A DNA stretch of 64,000 nt from an uncultured Prevotella sp. (lineage in GTDB: Bacteria; Bacteroidota; Bacteroidia; Bacteroidales; Bacteroidaceae), in the NCBI GenBank assembly GCA_900543585.1, contig UQRP01000004.1:1-64000 (forward strand). Direction: 5' to 3'. Shown one piece after another: positions 48,080 through 58,111 of the stretch. Under the pieces are notes generated by a model, which was given only the letters and a program-made list of their open reading frames with translations, ran no database searches and was not told where the DNA came from. The position numbers were made by a program, and so were the translations under genes. The first letter of the stretch is position 1. Every line of letters begins with the position of its first letter.

Positions 48080-49723
48080 ATGAATATGTTCTGTTTTCAA
48101 TGTCAGGAGACCGCCAAGGGCACAGGTTGCACCATTAGCGGCGTATGTGGTAAGAAACCCGAGACAAGTCGCTGGATGGACTTGCTCCTTAGCGTGACCC
48201 GTGGTGTAGGCACCATTTATCATGCTCTGTTGGACGGCGGTTATGCCGACGACATCATTGTAGATGATTTCATCGTGGACGCACTCTTCGCCACGATTAC
48301 AAATGCCAACTTCGACGACACAGCCCTGCTGCAGAAGGTGGACAAGGGTATTGAACTGAAAAAGCGCCTGCTTGGTGTCGCTGCTCAGCGTGGCATCTCT
48401 CTGCCCGACTATCACGAAGTGGAGTGGGGTGGTGAGAAGAGCGACTATGAGGCCGAGGGTGACCGTGAGACAGTGCTGCGCACTACCAACGAGGACATCC
48501 GCTCACTCAAGGAGACCATCGTGTTAGGTCTCAAGGGTATGGCTGCCTACTATGAGCATGCTGCCCGTCTGGGTCAGCGCGACGAGGCCATTACCCGTTT
48601 CATGGCTCAGGCTTTAGCAGGCATCACCAATCCCGAGGCCGATGGCGACAGCCTCTTGCAGCTGCTCCTCACAACAGGTAAATATGGTGTCGATGTCATG
48701 GCTCTTCTCGACAAGGCCAACACTGGTGCTTACGGCAAGCCCGAGGTGACAAAGGTGAACATCGGTGTGGGCAAGCGTCCGGGTATCCTCATCAGCGGAC
48801 ACGACCTCCACGACATCGCTGACCTGCTGGAACAGACAGAAGGAACAGGCATTGATGTCTACACCCACGGCGAGATGCTGCCCGCTCACTACTATCCTGA
48901 GCTGAAGAAATACAAGCACCTCGTGGGCAACTATGGTAACGCATGGTGGAAGCAGAAGGAGGAGTTCGCACATTTCAACGGACCTATCATCTTCACCACC
49001 AACTGCATTGTGCCGCCCTCTCCAAAGGCTAACTATGCCGACCGTGTGTTCACTGCCAACTCTACTGGTTTCCCCGGCTGGAAACATATCGCTACCCGTC
49101 CCGATGGTCATAAGGACTTCTCTGAGGTTATTGAGATGGCCCGTCACTGCGAGGCTCCTGAGGAGATCGAGCACGGCGAGATTGTCGGCGGCTTCGCCCA
49201 CGACCAGGTCTTCGCGTTGGCCGACAAGGTGGTGGACGCTGTGAAGAGCGGTGCCATCAGAAAGTTCGTCGTCATGAGTGGTTGCGACGGCCGCATGAAG
49301 AGCCGTAACTACTACGCTGACTTCGCTCAGGCGCTGCCGAAGGATGTCGTCATCCTCACTTCCGGATGTGCTAAATATAAGTACAATAAGCTCAACCTCG
49401 GTGACATCAACGGTATCCCCCGTGTCCTCGATGCCGGTCAGTGCAACGACAGCTATTCCTGGGCAGTGGTTGCCTTGAAGCTGAAAGAGATCTTCGGAGC
49501 TTCCGACATCAACGACCTGCCGATAGTCTTCAACATCGCATGGTATGAGCAGAAAGCTGTCATCGTCCTCCTGGCACTGCTGAGCCTCGGTGTGAAGAAC
49601 ATCCATATCGGTCCTACGCTCCCGGCCTTCGTCTCTCCCGGTGTGCTGAAGGTGTTGCAGGACAGCTTTGGTCTCGGCACCATTACGACAGTCGATGAAG
49701 ACATGGAGAAAATGATTGGTTAA
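48080..49723 (+). CDS. hcp: Hybrid-cluster protein (hydroxylamine / NO reductase)
   Basis: 547 residues. The N-terminal cluster ligands C5, C8, C17 and C23 have the C-x2-C-x8-C-x5-C spacing of the anaerobe-type (class 1) protein with a [4Fe-4S] cluster. Hybrid-cluster ligands are seen in GHDLHDIADLL, YTHGEMLP, TTNCIVPP, SGCDGR, TSGCAKYKYN and DAGQCNDSYS. Hcp reduces NO to N2O and was first described as hydroxylamine reductase. Second gene of a unit under the Crp-type operator. Confidence 0.96.
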   Translation: MNMFCFQCQETAKGTGCTISGVCGKKPETSRWMDLLLSVTRGVGTIYHALLDGGYADDIIVDDFIVDALFATITNANFDDTALLQKVDKGIELKKRLLGVAAQRGISLPDYHEVEWGGEKSDYEAEGDRETVLRTTNEDIRSLKETIVLGLKGMAAYYEHAARLGQRDEAITRFMAQALAGITNPEADGDSLLQLLLTTGKYGVDVMALLDKANTGAYGKPEVTKVNIGVGKRPGILISGHDLHDIADLLEQTEGTGIDVYTHGEMLPAHYYPELKKYKHLVGNYGNAWWKQKEEFAHFNGPIIFTTNCIVPPSPKANYADRVFTANSTGFPGWKHIATRPDGHKDFSEVIEMARHCEAPEEIEHGEIVGGFAHDQVFALADKVVDAVKSGAIRKFVVMSGCDGRMKSRNYYADFAQALPKDVVILTSGCAKYKYNKLNLGDINGIPRVLDAGQCNDSYSWAVVALKLKEIFGASDINDLPIVFNIAWYEQKAVIVLLALLSLGVKNIHIGPTLPAFVSPGVLKVLQDSFGLGTITTVDEDMEKMIG

Positions 49724-49740
49724 ATTATATAGTCTGTCTT

Positions 49741-49782
49741 GATTCGGGTGGGTACTTCCTAACAGGAAGGCCTGCCCGATTC
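49741..49782. other. Imperfect hairpin between hcp and the cupin gene
   Basis: GATTCGGGTGGG pairs imperfectly with CCTGCCCGATTC around an inner CTTCCT/AGGAAG hairpin. No T-tract follows; it could be a processing or partial termination site. Confidence 0.45.
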
Positions 49783-49806
49783 ATCGTAATTATAAGTCTG
49801 AAAGAT

Positions 49807-50130
49807 ATGGCAAAGTTTGAAAAAGGAAAAGTTTTCACCCCTGACGCCCTTGTAGCTTATGCTGAGGGTAGTGTGATAAGTCGTGAGCTGCTGCATAATG
49901 AGGCTGGCAGCATCACTGTGTTCTCATTTGATGCGGGGCAGCGTTTGAGCGAGCATCAGGCTCCCTATGACGCTCTGCTGCAGGTCATCGACGGTGAGAT
50001 GGTCTTTATCCTTGAAGGCGAGGAACTGCATGTAGCTGCTGGCCAGGCACTCGTCATCCCTGCTGGCGCACGCCATGCCGTCAGGGCTGACAAGCCTTTC
50101 AAGATGATTATCACTATGATTAAGGGATAA
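49807..50130 (+). CDS. Single-domain cupin
   Basis: 107-residue cupin barrel. Motif 1 is degenerate (GQRLSEHQAPYDALLQVIDGEMVF) with one histidine, motif 2 is GQALVIPAGARHAVRADKP with another. Small cupins of this sort (often annotated in Hcp/HcpR neighbourhoods) lack a known reaction. Four bases separate it from the following gene, so they are coupled. Confidence 0.85.
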   Translation: MAKFEKGKVFTPDALVAYAEGSVISRELLHNEAGSITVFSFDAGQRLSEHQAPYDALLQVIDGEMVFILEGEELHVAAGQALVIPAGARHAVRADKPFKMIITMIKG

Positions 50131-50134
50131 GCGC

Positions 50135-50629
50135 ATGAACTATGTCAATGATATGGTCCGTCGGCAGGACCGACTGATGGACGAAGCCAGAGCTCATCAA
50201 CTGTTGCGTGAGAGCGAGTACGGCGTGCTGTCGATGCAGGACATCGATGGTTCCGGTTATGGAGTGCCGCTGAACTTCGTGTGGGACGGCGACCATTCCA
50301 TCTATATCCATTGTGCGCCCGAAGGGCATAAGCTGAAGGCTTTAGAGGCTCATCCGAAAGTGTCGTTCTGCATCATCGGGCGTGTCCATCTGCTGCCCCG
50401 TAACTTCACAACGGAGTATGAGAGTGTCATCCTGCGCGGTGAGGCACATATTCATCTCTCACCCGAAGAGATGATGCAGGCGCTTCATCTGCTTGTCGAC
50501 AAGCTGTCACCGGATTTCAAGTCCATCGGCTATAAATACAGCGAGAAGTCCTTCCACCGCGTCAACATCATCCGAGTGGACTTCACAGAGTTCAGCGGCA
50601 AATGCAAGCATGTCGCCAAGGCCGATTAA
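50135..50629 (+). CDS. Pyridoxamine 5'-phosphate oxidase-like flavoprotein (NimA-type)
   Basis: 164 residues with the split-barrel FMN fold: YGVLSMQDIDGSGYGVPLNFVWDGDHSIYIHCAPEGHK carries the conserved histidines, then SFCIIGRVHLLPRNFTTEYESVIL. This matches the NimA/PPOX class in anaerobes, reductases of nitro-compounds or unknown flavin enzymes. Placement at the end of the hemerythrin-hcp-cupin cluster suggests a nitrosative or redox stress role (inference). Confidence 0.85.
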   Translation: MNYVNDMVRRQDRLMDEARAHQLLRESEYGVLSMQDIDGSGYGVPLNFVWDGDHSIYIHCAPEGHKLKALEAHPKVSFCIIGRVHLLPRNFTTEYESVILRGEAHIHLSPEEMMQALHLLVDKLSPDFKSIGYKYSEKSFHRVNIIRVDFTEFSGKCKHVAKAD

Positions 50630-50676
50630 GATAGACTCACGCTCCTTTTTTGTCGTATTGATACTGTCTTCCTGAG

Positions 50677-50764
50677 ATATGCCGTGGAAATCTGTGGCTT
50701 ATGCCATCGATATCCGCGGCATTTGTCACTGATATCCGTGGCATTTGTCACTGATATCCGTGGC
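50677..50764. repeat. Tandem 22-bp repeat (four units)
   Basis: Four 22-base units, the last two identical (core GTCACTGATATCCGTGGC at 50721-50764), the first two diverged, followed by a partial TTATGCCGCG copy. Each contains GATATCC or a variant. Since 22 is not a multiple of three, it is not a coding repeat. The rest of 50630-50940 shows no gene. Confidence 0.75.
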
Positions 50765-50942
50765 TTATGCCGCGCATAAACTGGACAACCGCATTTGTAA
50801 CAGTGCATACTCTTCCCTTCGTATTCTTCGTGGCTTTCGTGGATAACAAAATACCTCTGCGGGGTTAGGGCGGCCACGGTGGGATCCCCGCCCTGTATTA
50901 CCGTTGAGGCGTCTTTATCTGAAAAAATAAAAGCTCTTCTGT

Positions 50943-50973
50943 TTTGTTAGCCGACATTATAGTTGTACCTTTG
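50943..50973 (+). promoter_or_regulatory. Complete promoter of nrdA-nrdB
   Basis: TTTG at 50943-50946, 19 bases, then TACCTTTG at 50966-50973. The expected start near 50980 gives a leader of about 54 bases. Confidence 0.75.
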
Positions 50974-51033
50974 CATAACTTTTACAAGATTGGAATTATT
51001 CCAAGCTATATTTTTTATTTCAGGAACGACAAC

Positions 51034-53589
51034 ATGAAAGATAACAACACAAAGGGCTTGCAGGCGTCTTTTCTCATCACCAAGCGCAACGGTAGCTCAG
51101 AATCCTATGATGGTGAAAAGATAGCGCGTGCCATAGAGAAAAGTTTCCGCTCTACCGGAAGGAGTGCAGAGCCGGGCGACATCCAGGCGATTGTCGCCGA
51201 CATCGAAGCAATGCTCTGTAACGACGAGACGCTGCGCGAGGTGGAACGTATCCAGGATATGGTGGAGCAGCATTTGATGCAGCATGGCTATTATGCTGAG
51301 GCCAAGAGCTATATCCTGTTCAGGGACAAGCGCACGGAGCACCGCAAAAAGATAGAGCGGTTGGCTTCTCTCATGGGAGGCGGTGGCATAGAGAAGGTCC
51401 TGAGGGATATTGAGCACGACTTCCCGGAGCCGCAATATGCGCTGTCGTTATTGGCTGAGAAAGAGAGTGGTATGGGAAGGGCGCATGCCGATGCCACCCA
51501 CCGTCTGCATTCTTTTATGATGGCGGCCGTGGAGCTGACAACGATGGAGGCGCCGAAATGGGAGTTTATCGCTGCCAGACTCTTAGACTACCAATTGCAT
51601 CAAGACATTCTCTCAATAGAACAACGAGAGGGCATCAACGGATTTTATGAGAAGATAAAGTTGCTCACCTCACACCATCTCTATGGTGACTATATCCTCA
51701 AAGCCTATTCTGAAGAAGAGATTGGAGAGGCGGCAACATGGATAGACGACAAGAGAGATGATCTCATCAATTTTTCCGGACTGGACCTGCTGGCTAAGCG
51801 TTATCTCATGCACACCTTCGACCATCAGGTCATCGAGACGGTGCAGGAGATGTTCATGGGTATAGCTCTCCACCTTGCCATGAACGAGTCCAAGGACAGA
51901 ATGCATTGGGTACATAAGTTCTATGACATGCTCAGCCTCCTGCAGGTGACGATGGCAACACCGACCCTTGCCAATGCCCGCAAACCCCTTCACCAGCTGT
52001 CGAGTTGTTTCATTGACACTGTGCCCGACTCTTTGGAGGGTATCTACCGCAGTGTCGACAACTTCGCGCAGGTGAGCAAGTTCGGTGGAGGAATGGGACT
52101 GTATTTCGGTAAGGTGCGTGCTGCAGGAGGTAGCATCCGAGGATTCAAAGGCGCTGCCGGTGGCGTAGTGAGATGGCTCAAACTCGTCAACGATACGGCT
52201 GTGGCCGTCGACCAGTTGGGTGTCAGGCAGGGTGCCGTGGCCGTCTATCTCGATGTCTGGCACAAAGACCTGCCCGAGTTCTTGCAGATTCGTACCAACA
52301 ACGGTGATGACCGTATGAAGGCTCATGATATCTTCCCTGCTGTCTGCTATCCTGACCTGTTCTGGAAGATGGCGAAGGAGGACCTTAATCAGGAGTGGGC
52401 GATGTTCTGTCCCAATGAGATCTGGACTGTCAAAGGCTACCATCTTGAGGACTTCTTTGGGAAGGAATGGGAGCGTCGTTATCAAGAGTGTGTCGCCGAC
52501 CGCCGACTGTCTCGCCGTGTCATGACCATCAAGGAGATTGTCCGTCTCATCCTCCGCTCTGCCGTGGAGACGGGGACGCCCTTCGCTTTCTATCGTGATA
52601 CTGTGAACAGGGCCAACCCCAATGCACACAAGGGCATCATCTACTGTTCTAACCTGTGCACGGAGATAGCGCAGAATATGCGGGAGATATCAGAGGCACA
52701 GACGGAGGTGAAGACGGTCGATGGTGAGACGGTAGTGGTCAGGACGGTGCACCCCGGTGAGTTCGTGGTCTGCAACTTAGCCAGCTTGTCGTTAGGACAT
52801 ATTCCCTTGGAGGACAACACGCGTTTGAAAGACATCGTGGCGACAGCGGTGCGGGCATTGGATAACGTCATCGACCTCAACTTCTATCCCGTACCCTATG
52901 CCAAGATTACCAATCACCGCTATCGCAGCATCGGCCTGGGGGTGAGCGGATATCATCATGCGCTGGCGAAACGGCGTATCCGCTGGGAGAGTGACGCCCA
53001 TCTAAATTTTGCCAATGATGTCTTTGAACGCATCAGTCTGGCTGCTATAGAGGCCAGCAGTGATTTAGCGGCAGAACGGGGCAGCTATGCCTTCTTTGAG
53101 GGCAGTGACTGGCAGACGGGGGCTTATTTTGAGAAGCGAGGATACACTTCTGATGCCTGGAAAGCTTTACAGGAGAAAGTTGCACGGCAAGGTATGCGCA
53201 ACGCCTATCTCTTAGCCATAGCCCCGACGAGCAGCACGAGTATCATTGCCGGAACCACGGCAGGCGTAGACCCCATCATGAAGAGGTTCTTCTTGGAGGA
53301 GAAGAAAGGCGCCATGCTGCCAAGGGTAGCACCGGAGCTCACTGACAGAACCTACTGGATGTACAAGAGTGCATATCTCATCGACCAGCAGTGGAGCATC
53401 AGAGCGGCTGGAGTCCGACAGCACCATATCGACCAGGCGCAGAGCGTCAACCTGTATATCACCAACGATTTTACGATGCGCAAATTGCTCAATCTGTATA
53501 TCCTTGCCTGGGAGTGCGGCGTAAAGACCATCTATTATGTACGCAGCAAATCTCTTGAAGTGGAAGAGTGTGAGAGCTGTGCTTCCTGA
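51034..53589 (+). CDS. nrdA: Class Ia ribonucleoside-diphosphate reductase, alpha subunit
   Basis: 851 residues. An N-terminal ATP cone (ITKRNGSSESYDGEKIARAIEKSF) gives allosteric control by ATP/dATP; the barrel holds LSSCFIDTVPDSLEGIY, GGGMGLYFGKVRA and the radical-pathway segment NLCTEI. The C-terminus ends ECESCAS with the CxxC redox pair that regenerates the active site. The frame is open for 30 codons upstream but crosses the promoter, so ATG 51034 is the start. It supplies deoxynucleotides under oxygen. nrdB follows. Confidence 0.95.
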   Translation: MKDNNTKGLQASFLITKRNGSSESYDGEKIARAIEKSFRSTGRSAEPGDIQAIVADIEAMLCNDETLREVERIQDMVEQHLMQHGYYAEAKSYILFRDKRTEHRKKIERLASLMGGGGIEKVLRDIEHDFPEPQYALSLLAEKESGMGRAHADATHRLHSFMMAAVELTTMEAPKWEFIAARLLDYQLHQDILSIEQREGINGFYEKIKLLTSHHLYGDYILKAYSEEEIGEAATWIDDKRDDLINFSGLDLLAKRYLMHTFDHQVIETVQEMFMGIALHLAMNESKDRMHWVHKFYDMLSLLQVTMATPTLANARKPLHQLSSCFIDTVPDSLEGIYRSVDNFAQVSKFGGGMGLYFGKVRAAGGSIRGFKGAAGGVVRWLKLVNDTAVAVDQLGVRQGAVAVYLDVWHKDLPEFLQIRTNNGDDRMKAHDIFPAVCYPDLFWKMAKEDLNQEWAMFCPNEIWTVKGYHLEDFFGKEWERRYQECVADRRLSRRVMTIKEIVRLILRSAVETGTPFAFYRDTVNRANPNAHKGIIYCSNLCTEIAQNMREISEAQTEVKTVDGETVVVRTVHPGEFVVCNLASLSLGHIPLEDNTRLKDIVATAVRALDNVIDLNFYPVPYAKITNHRYRSIGLGVSGYHHALAKRRIRWESDAHLNFANDVFERISLAAIEASSDLAAERGSYAFFEGSDWQTGAYFEKRGYTSDAWKALQEKVARQGMRNAYLLAIAPTSSTSIIAGTTAGVDPIMKRFFLEEKKGAMLPRVAPELTDRTYWMYKSAYLIDQQWSIRAAGVRQHHIDQAQSVNLYITNDFTMRKLLNLYILAWECGVKTIYYVRSKSLEVEECESCAS

Positions 53590-53617
53590 TACTATAACCA
53601 TAATGCTTGTAAGCAAA

Positions 53618-54664
53618 ATGAATGATACCATCAAACGTAACGGATTGTTCAATCCCAATGGTGACACCGACCTGCGTCTGCGAAGGATGATAGGCGGCAA
53701 CAGCACCAACCTCAACGATTTCAACAATGTCAAATATGCCTGGACCAGCAACTGGTACCGGCAGGCGATGAACAACTTCTGGATTCCGGAGGAGATAAAC
53801 CTCTCACAGGATATCAAGGACTATCCGCATCTGGAAAAGGCGGAGCGTACAGCTTACGATAAGATTCTGAGCTTCCTCGTCTTCCTCGACTCTCTGCAGA
53901 GCAACAACCTGCCGTGTATCAGTGAGTATATCACGGCCAACGAGGTAAACCTCTGTCTCCACATCCAGGCTTTTCAGGAGTGTGTGCACAGTCAGAGCTA
54001 TAGCTACATGCTTGACTCTATCTGTAGTCCTGAGGAGCGCAATGCCATCCTCTATCAGTGGAAGACGGACGAGCATCTGTTGCGGCGTAACACCTTCATC
54101 GGTGACTGCTACAATGAGTTCCACGATCATCAGGACAAGATGTCGTTGATGAAAGCTTTGATAGCTAACTTCATCTTAGAGGGTATCTACTTCTATAGCG
54201 GGTTCATGTTCTTCTATAACCTCAGCCGTAATGGTAAGATGCCTGGGTCAGCGCAGGAGATAAGATATATCAACCGCGACGAGAACACCCATCTGTGGCT
54301 CTTCCGTAACATCATCAAGGAGTTGGAGAAGGAAGAGCCGGAGATGTTCACTCCCGACAAGGTGGAGGTCTACCGGGAGATGATGCTCGAAGGAGTCAGG
54401 CAGGAGATAGCGTGGGGACAATATGTTATCGGTGACGATATAGCGGGACTCAACAGGCAGATGGTCAGCGACTATATCCGTTATCTTGGCAACCTGCGCT
54501 GGCACAGTCTGGGCTTCGATTATCTGTTTGAGGATAATCGCACGGAACCGGAGAATATGAAATGGGTAGGTCTCTACTCCAATGCCAACATGGTGAAGAC
54601 AGATTTCTTCGAGGCCAAGAGTACGGCCTATGCCAAGAGCGTGGCTATAGAGGATGACCTGTAG
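53618..54664 (+). CDS. nrdB: Ribonucleoside-diphosphate reductase, beta subunit
   Basis: 348-residue radical-bearing subunit. Di-iron ligands are in DKILSFLVFLDSL, FQECVHSQSYSYML (E, H and the radical tyrosine), FILEGIYFYSGF and NRDENTHL. The SxSY pattern keeps the tyrosine equivalent to Y122 of E. coli. Two starts are possible: MNDTIKRNGLFNP at 53618, preferred, and an ATG five codons earlier at 53603. It starts 28 bases after nrdA. Confidence 0.94.
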   Translation: MNDTIKRNGLFNPNGDTDLRLRRMIGGNSTNLNDFNNVKYAWTSNWYRQAMNNFWIPEEINLSQDIKDYPHLEKAERTAYDKILSFLVFLDSLQSNNLPCISEYITANEVNLCLHIQAFQECVHSQSYSYMLDSICSPEERNAILYQWKTDEHLLRRNTFIGDCYNEFHDHQDKMSLMKALIANFILEGIYFYSGFMFFYNLSRNGKMPGSAQEIRYINRDENTHLWLFRNIIKELEKEEPEMFTPDKVEVYREMMLEGVRQEIAWGQYVIGDDIAGLNRQMVSDYIRYLGNLRWHSLGFDYLFEDNRTEPENMKWVGLYSNANMVKTDFFEAKSTAYAKSVAIEDDL

Positions 54665-54684
54665 ATTCATCACCTAACACTCAC

Positions 54685-54715
54685 CAACACCTCTATCACG
54701 GCGATGGAGGTGTTG
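54685..54715. other. Hairpin between convergent nrdB and hsdR
   Basis: CAACACCTC pairs with GAGGTGTTG around a 13-base loop, just beyond both stop codons. No T-tract on either strand, so termination by it is doubtful. Confidence 0.5.
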
Positions 54716-57700
54716 TCATGCCTTCTTCTCGTCATCCTCAATCACTTGATGCAACATGCTGACATAGTTGAAGAGGAAGGAGGTATGGTCGCCGAACACA
54801 TTCCATGGGGTATTCTCGAAAACCGGCGACATGATATCATCGGATGTTATATCGCCCTGCTGACAGACATACTCGATGATGGACTCCAGTACGTCCATCT
54901 GTTCAGAATTGAGCTCCTGGATTTTGAGCAGGTCCTCGAACTTCCGTATGGCCGTTTGCCGGTCAATGCCGATAATAGAGCGGATGTATGCCGCCACATT
55001 ACCGCCATGGATCTGGTCCTTGACATTGTCCTCGTATTCCTTTTCCGTTCCAAGGTCTTTCCAGAGAATTTTCTCCAGTTCGAGGATGTCGGCCTCATTG
55101 AGCTGCTCAAGATTGTATATCTTCTGCAACACCTTGCTCGACTGCTTGTTCTTTTCTAAGTAGTCCATCACCCGGTCCTTGTATGTCTTATAGCCTGTTA
55201 TAGGCGGCTCACCGGTGCCTTCTATCAACTCGCCCGGGTCGTCAATGTCTATCTCAAAGGTCTGCCCTTTTTCTCCCTTGAGAAACTGGACAAGGTCGCG
55301 AAGCTCTTTCCTGACAAACTCCAGACGGTCAAGGGTCTTGTTCTGCCAGAACTCTGGGCTCAGCACCTCGTTGATGGTTGTCATCTTTGCATATACCTGA
55401 GGGATGGAAGCCTTTGATGCCAGCTTCTTGGCTATCCTGTAGACCTGGTCTGCAAAGGAATCGGCATTCTGTGACTCGTCGAGTAATGAAATCTCTATCT
55501 TGAACATCAGAAAGTCGAAGCGCAGCGCCTGGAAGTCGGTCTGTACTCTTGGGAGTACGGGTGCCACTTTCTCCTTCAGCTGTGCCACATCGAGCGGAGA
55601 AAGGTGTTGCCACGACTGCTCCTGTTGGAAATGATACACCACATCCCCGACTTTCCTTACGTCTATCCGCGACCTTGGCAGCTTGGCGACCTTTGCTAAC
55701 AGCTCCTTCTTCAAGCCGTCATGCAGTGATTTGGCAAACGTGCTCTGCTGATACTTCGCCTCCTGAAGCAGCACGGCAATATCAAGTTTCAAGTCGAAGA
55801 GCTTCTCTTCCAAAGAGCTGTGTGGCGTCTCGTCGGCTTCCTCGCCATGAATGCTGAAGAAGTCAAAGTTACCACACCAGTCGAAGATAAGGAAATCTTT
55901 CTTGTCGTTATCGTCTTTCTCACCTTCGGCAGCCTTCCTCGGACCAAATATCCCGGGGCTGAGGCGTGTGCCGCGCCCTATCATCTGGAAGAAGCGGATC
56001 TTTGAACGCACCGGCTTGAAGAAGACCAGGTTCAGGCAGTCGGGAATGTCGACGCCTGTGTCAAGCATGTCGACACTGACAACGACCTGAGGCAGGCCAT
56101 TGCGCCGTTCAAAGTTGTCGAGGAGTGTTTCGGAATTATATACCGAGTAGTCGATGAGTTGGCAGAAGTTGGGACCGAGCTCGGGATAGAGGCGCTGAAA
56201 GGCATCGACAATCATTTGGGCATGCTCATGGTCATAGCCGAAGATGATGGTCTTGCCGATCGTCATCCCGTCATTGACATACAGGCCATTGGTCATCAGC
56301 TCCTTCAGGACGGAGTCAATGGTTCCTTTGTTGTATATGTATTTGTTTATCTCTGTCCGTTCGATATCGCGCCAATAGTTCCCGTCCGGTCTTTTGTGCA
56401 GTTTCTCCTTCTCGTAGGTCCACACGCCTTCCAACTGCTCTTTCTGCTCTTTTGATAGGTCGTCATAGTGTATGCCCTGGCGCAATATCGGAGTGGTGAG
56501 GTTACGGAGCTTGTAAGGACAGAGGTAGCCGTCAGCGACAGCCTGGTCATAGGAATAGTCGGCAGTAGGCTCGCCCTGCTCTTCGTCCAGCAGATGATAA
56601 GTGCTGTGGTCAATATCATCGCGTGGCGTTGCCGTCAGTCCGATGAGTAGCGAGTCAAAGTAATCGAACAAGGCTCCGTATTTGCCGAACACGCTGCGGT
56701 GGGCCTCATCGATAAATATCAGATCGAAGCGTCCTATGGAGAAGTCTTTCTCCTCCTCGTCGATATACCCTATCATCGTCTGATAGGTCGAGAACATGAT
56801 TCTTGCATTCAGGTCGGGCGCATTGCCATGGTCGGAGAGGACGCAGGTCGTCTCGTTAGGCAACAGCTTCACAAAGTTCTTATGCGCCTGATTGACCAGA
56901 GAGATTCTGTCGGCAAGGAACAGCACATTCTTTATCCAGTTGTTGCGCATCAATAGTTCTGCAATGGCAATAGCCACGCGCGTCTTTCCCGTACCCGTCG
57001 CCATGACGATGAGTGAGCGGCGATGCCGCTTGTTCAGTCGCTCGCACACGGCCTTGACAGCTTTTATCTGGTATTCACGTCCTGCAATGTCTTTATTCAC
57101 CGCAAAGTCCTGGATGGCCTTGCGCGTCTGCCGCTGATGCAGTAGTTGCAAGTCGGCCTTGCTATGGAATGACATGATGGTCCGGGCTGGATAGCCTAAT
57201 TGGTCGATGACCTTGACGGTGAAGCCATTGGTGAAATAGATCACGGGCTTTACGCCGTATGTCCTTTCGAGACTCTGGGCATACAGCTCAGCCTGCTGCC
57301 GTCCGTCCTCCTCACTGCGCACGGCCTTCTTTGCCTCTACGACAGCCAAGGGCTTGCCGTCGTTGTCAAAGAGCACATAGTCGGCATAGCCCTTGCCGGA
57401 TGGTGTCGGCATACCGCTGACCTCTGTCTCTATGCAGGCCTTGCCGGCAACAATGGCGTGGCGGGTCTCGCAGATGTCCCAGCCGGCCTCGCGGAGCATC
57501 TGGTCGATGAACAGCCGGCGGGTCTCAGCTTCTGAGATAAGGGTCTCGTCACCGGCGCCTATACAAGTGGGGAAGGGTGTGGAGTTGGTGACCAGTGGCT
57601 CACTATTTTGGTTGGGGTATTCCGCCTTGATGGTTTCCGCATCGGGCAGCTCGTCTGATGTCGGGGCAATGTGTACTTCGGGCTTCTTAGGTATCAGGTC

Positions 57701-58105
57701 TTTGCGGAAGCGTGGGAAAGACTCGATGGCTCCTATCTGCATCAGTACGCTGCCGACAAACGCATAGAGGTTGAGCAGCGAGAAGAACGACTCGCGCCCG
57801 GTTATCTTCATACCGTGTGCGGCATTGTTGCCTGCCTTGCGGATATAGTGGAGTCGCCGCATCAGGTCGTCGCTGTTGATATAGTTGGTGAATTGCTCAT
57901 TGGTCACCAACTCAAACAAGGAAGCGTGCTCCGGCTTTTCAAATCCTTTGAGATAATAGATGGCCTGCACTATCCACTCCAACGCCATACGCCCGTAAAG
58001 CGCGCTCTTGGCCGGATCGCCCGTCTGGTTGATCTCAGCCTCATTGCAGTACTCCCACAGCGTCTTGAGTCCTGCCTCGTTGCGTATGAAGTCGAAGTTT
58101 CTCAT
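54716..58105 (-). CDS. hsdR: Type I restriction enzyme, HsdR (R) subunit
   Basis: 1129 residues. An N-terminal DUF4145 domain (about 1-130: MALEWIVQAIYYLKG ... NNAAHGM) precedes the nuclease domain with GKGYADYVLFDNDGKPLAVVEAKK (D and ExK), then the SF2 translocase: Walker A MATGTGKTRVAIAIA, DEAH in LIFIDEAHRSVFG, motif III LTATPRDD, motif VI MIGRGTRLSPG, and a C-terminal EcoEI_R_C-like part. The DUF4145 plus HsdR layout is typical for this branch. It is the last gene of the hsd operon. Confidence 0.95.
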   Translation of the reverse strand: MRNFDFIRNEAGLKTLWEYCNEAEINQTGDPAKSALYGRMALEWIVQAIYYLKGFEKPEHASLFELVTNEQFTNYINSDDLMRRLHYIRKAGNNAAHGMKITGRESFFSLLNLYAFVGSVLMQIGAIESFPRFRKDLIPKKPEVHIAPTSDELPDAETIKAEYPNQNSEPLVTNSTPFPTCIGAGDETLISEAETRRLFIDQMLREAGWDICETRHAIVAGKACIETEVSGMPTPSGKGYADYVLFDNDGKPLAVVEAKKAVRSEEDGRQQAELYAQSLERTYGVKPVIYFTNGFTVKVIDQLGYPARTIMSFHSKADLQLLHQRQTRKAIQDFAVNKDIAGREYQIKAVKAVCERLNKRHRRSLIVMATGTGKTRVAIAIAELLMRNNWIKNVLFLADRISLVNQAHKNFVKLLPNETTCVLSDHGNAPDLNARIMFSTYQTMIGYIDEEEKDFSIGRFDLIFIDEAHRSVFGKYGALFDYFDSLLIGLTATPRDDIDHSTYHLLDEEQGEPTADYSYDQAVADGYLCPYKLRNLTTPILRQGIHYDDLSKEQKEQLEGVWTYEKEKLHKRPDGNYWRDIERTEINKYIYNKGTIDSVLKELMTNGLYVNDGMTIGKTIIFGYDHEHAQMIVDAFQRLYPELGPNFCQLIDYSVYNSETLLDNFERRNGLPQVVVSVDMLDTGVDIPDCLNLVFFKPVRSKIRFFQMIGRGTRLSPGIFGPRKAAEGEKDDNDKKDFLIFDWCGNFDFFSIHGEEADETPHSSLEEKLFDLKLDIAVLLQEAKYQQSTFAKSLHDGLKKELLAKVAKLPRSRIDVRKVGDVVYHFQQEQSWQHLSPLDVAQLKEKVAPVLPRVQTDFQALRFDFLMFKIEISLLDESQNADSFADQVYRIAKKLASKASIPQVYAKMTTINEVLSPEFWQNKTLDRLEFVRKELRDLVQFLKGEKGQTFEIDIDDPGELIEGTGEPPITGYKTYKDRVMDYLEKNKQSSKVLQKIYNLEQLNEADILELEKILWKDLGTEKEYEDNVKDQIHGGNVAAYIRSIIGIDRQTAIRKFEDLLKIQELNSEQMDVLESIIEYVCQQGDITSDDIMSPVFENTPWNVFGDHTSFLFNYVSMLHQVIEDDEKKA

Positions 58106-58111
58106 ATTTTA

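Noticed and set aside
50626..50877. 83-codon minus-strand frame with HESHEEYEGKSMHCYKCGC
   Set aside because: It runs through the 22-bp tandem repeats, has no promoter core and no family resemblance; such text is common in Bacteroidales intergenic repeats.
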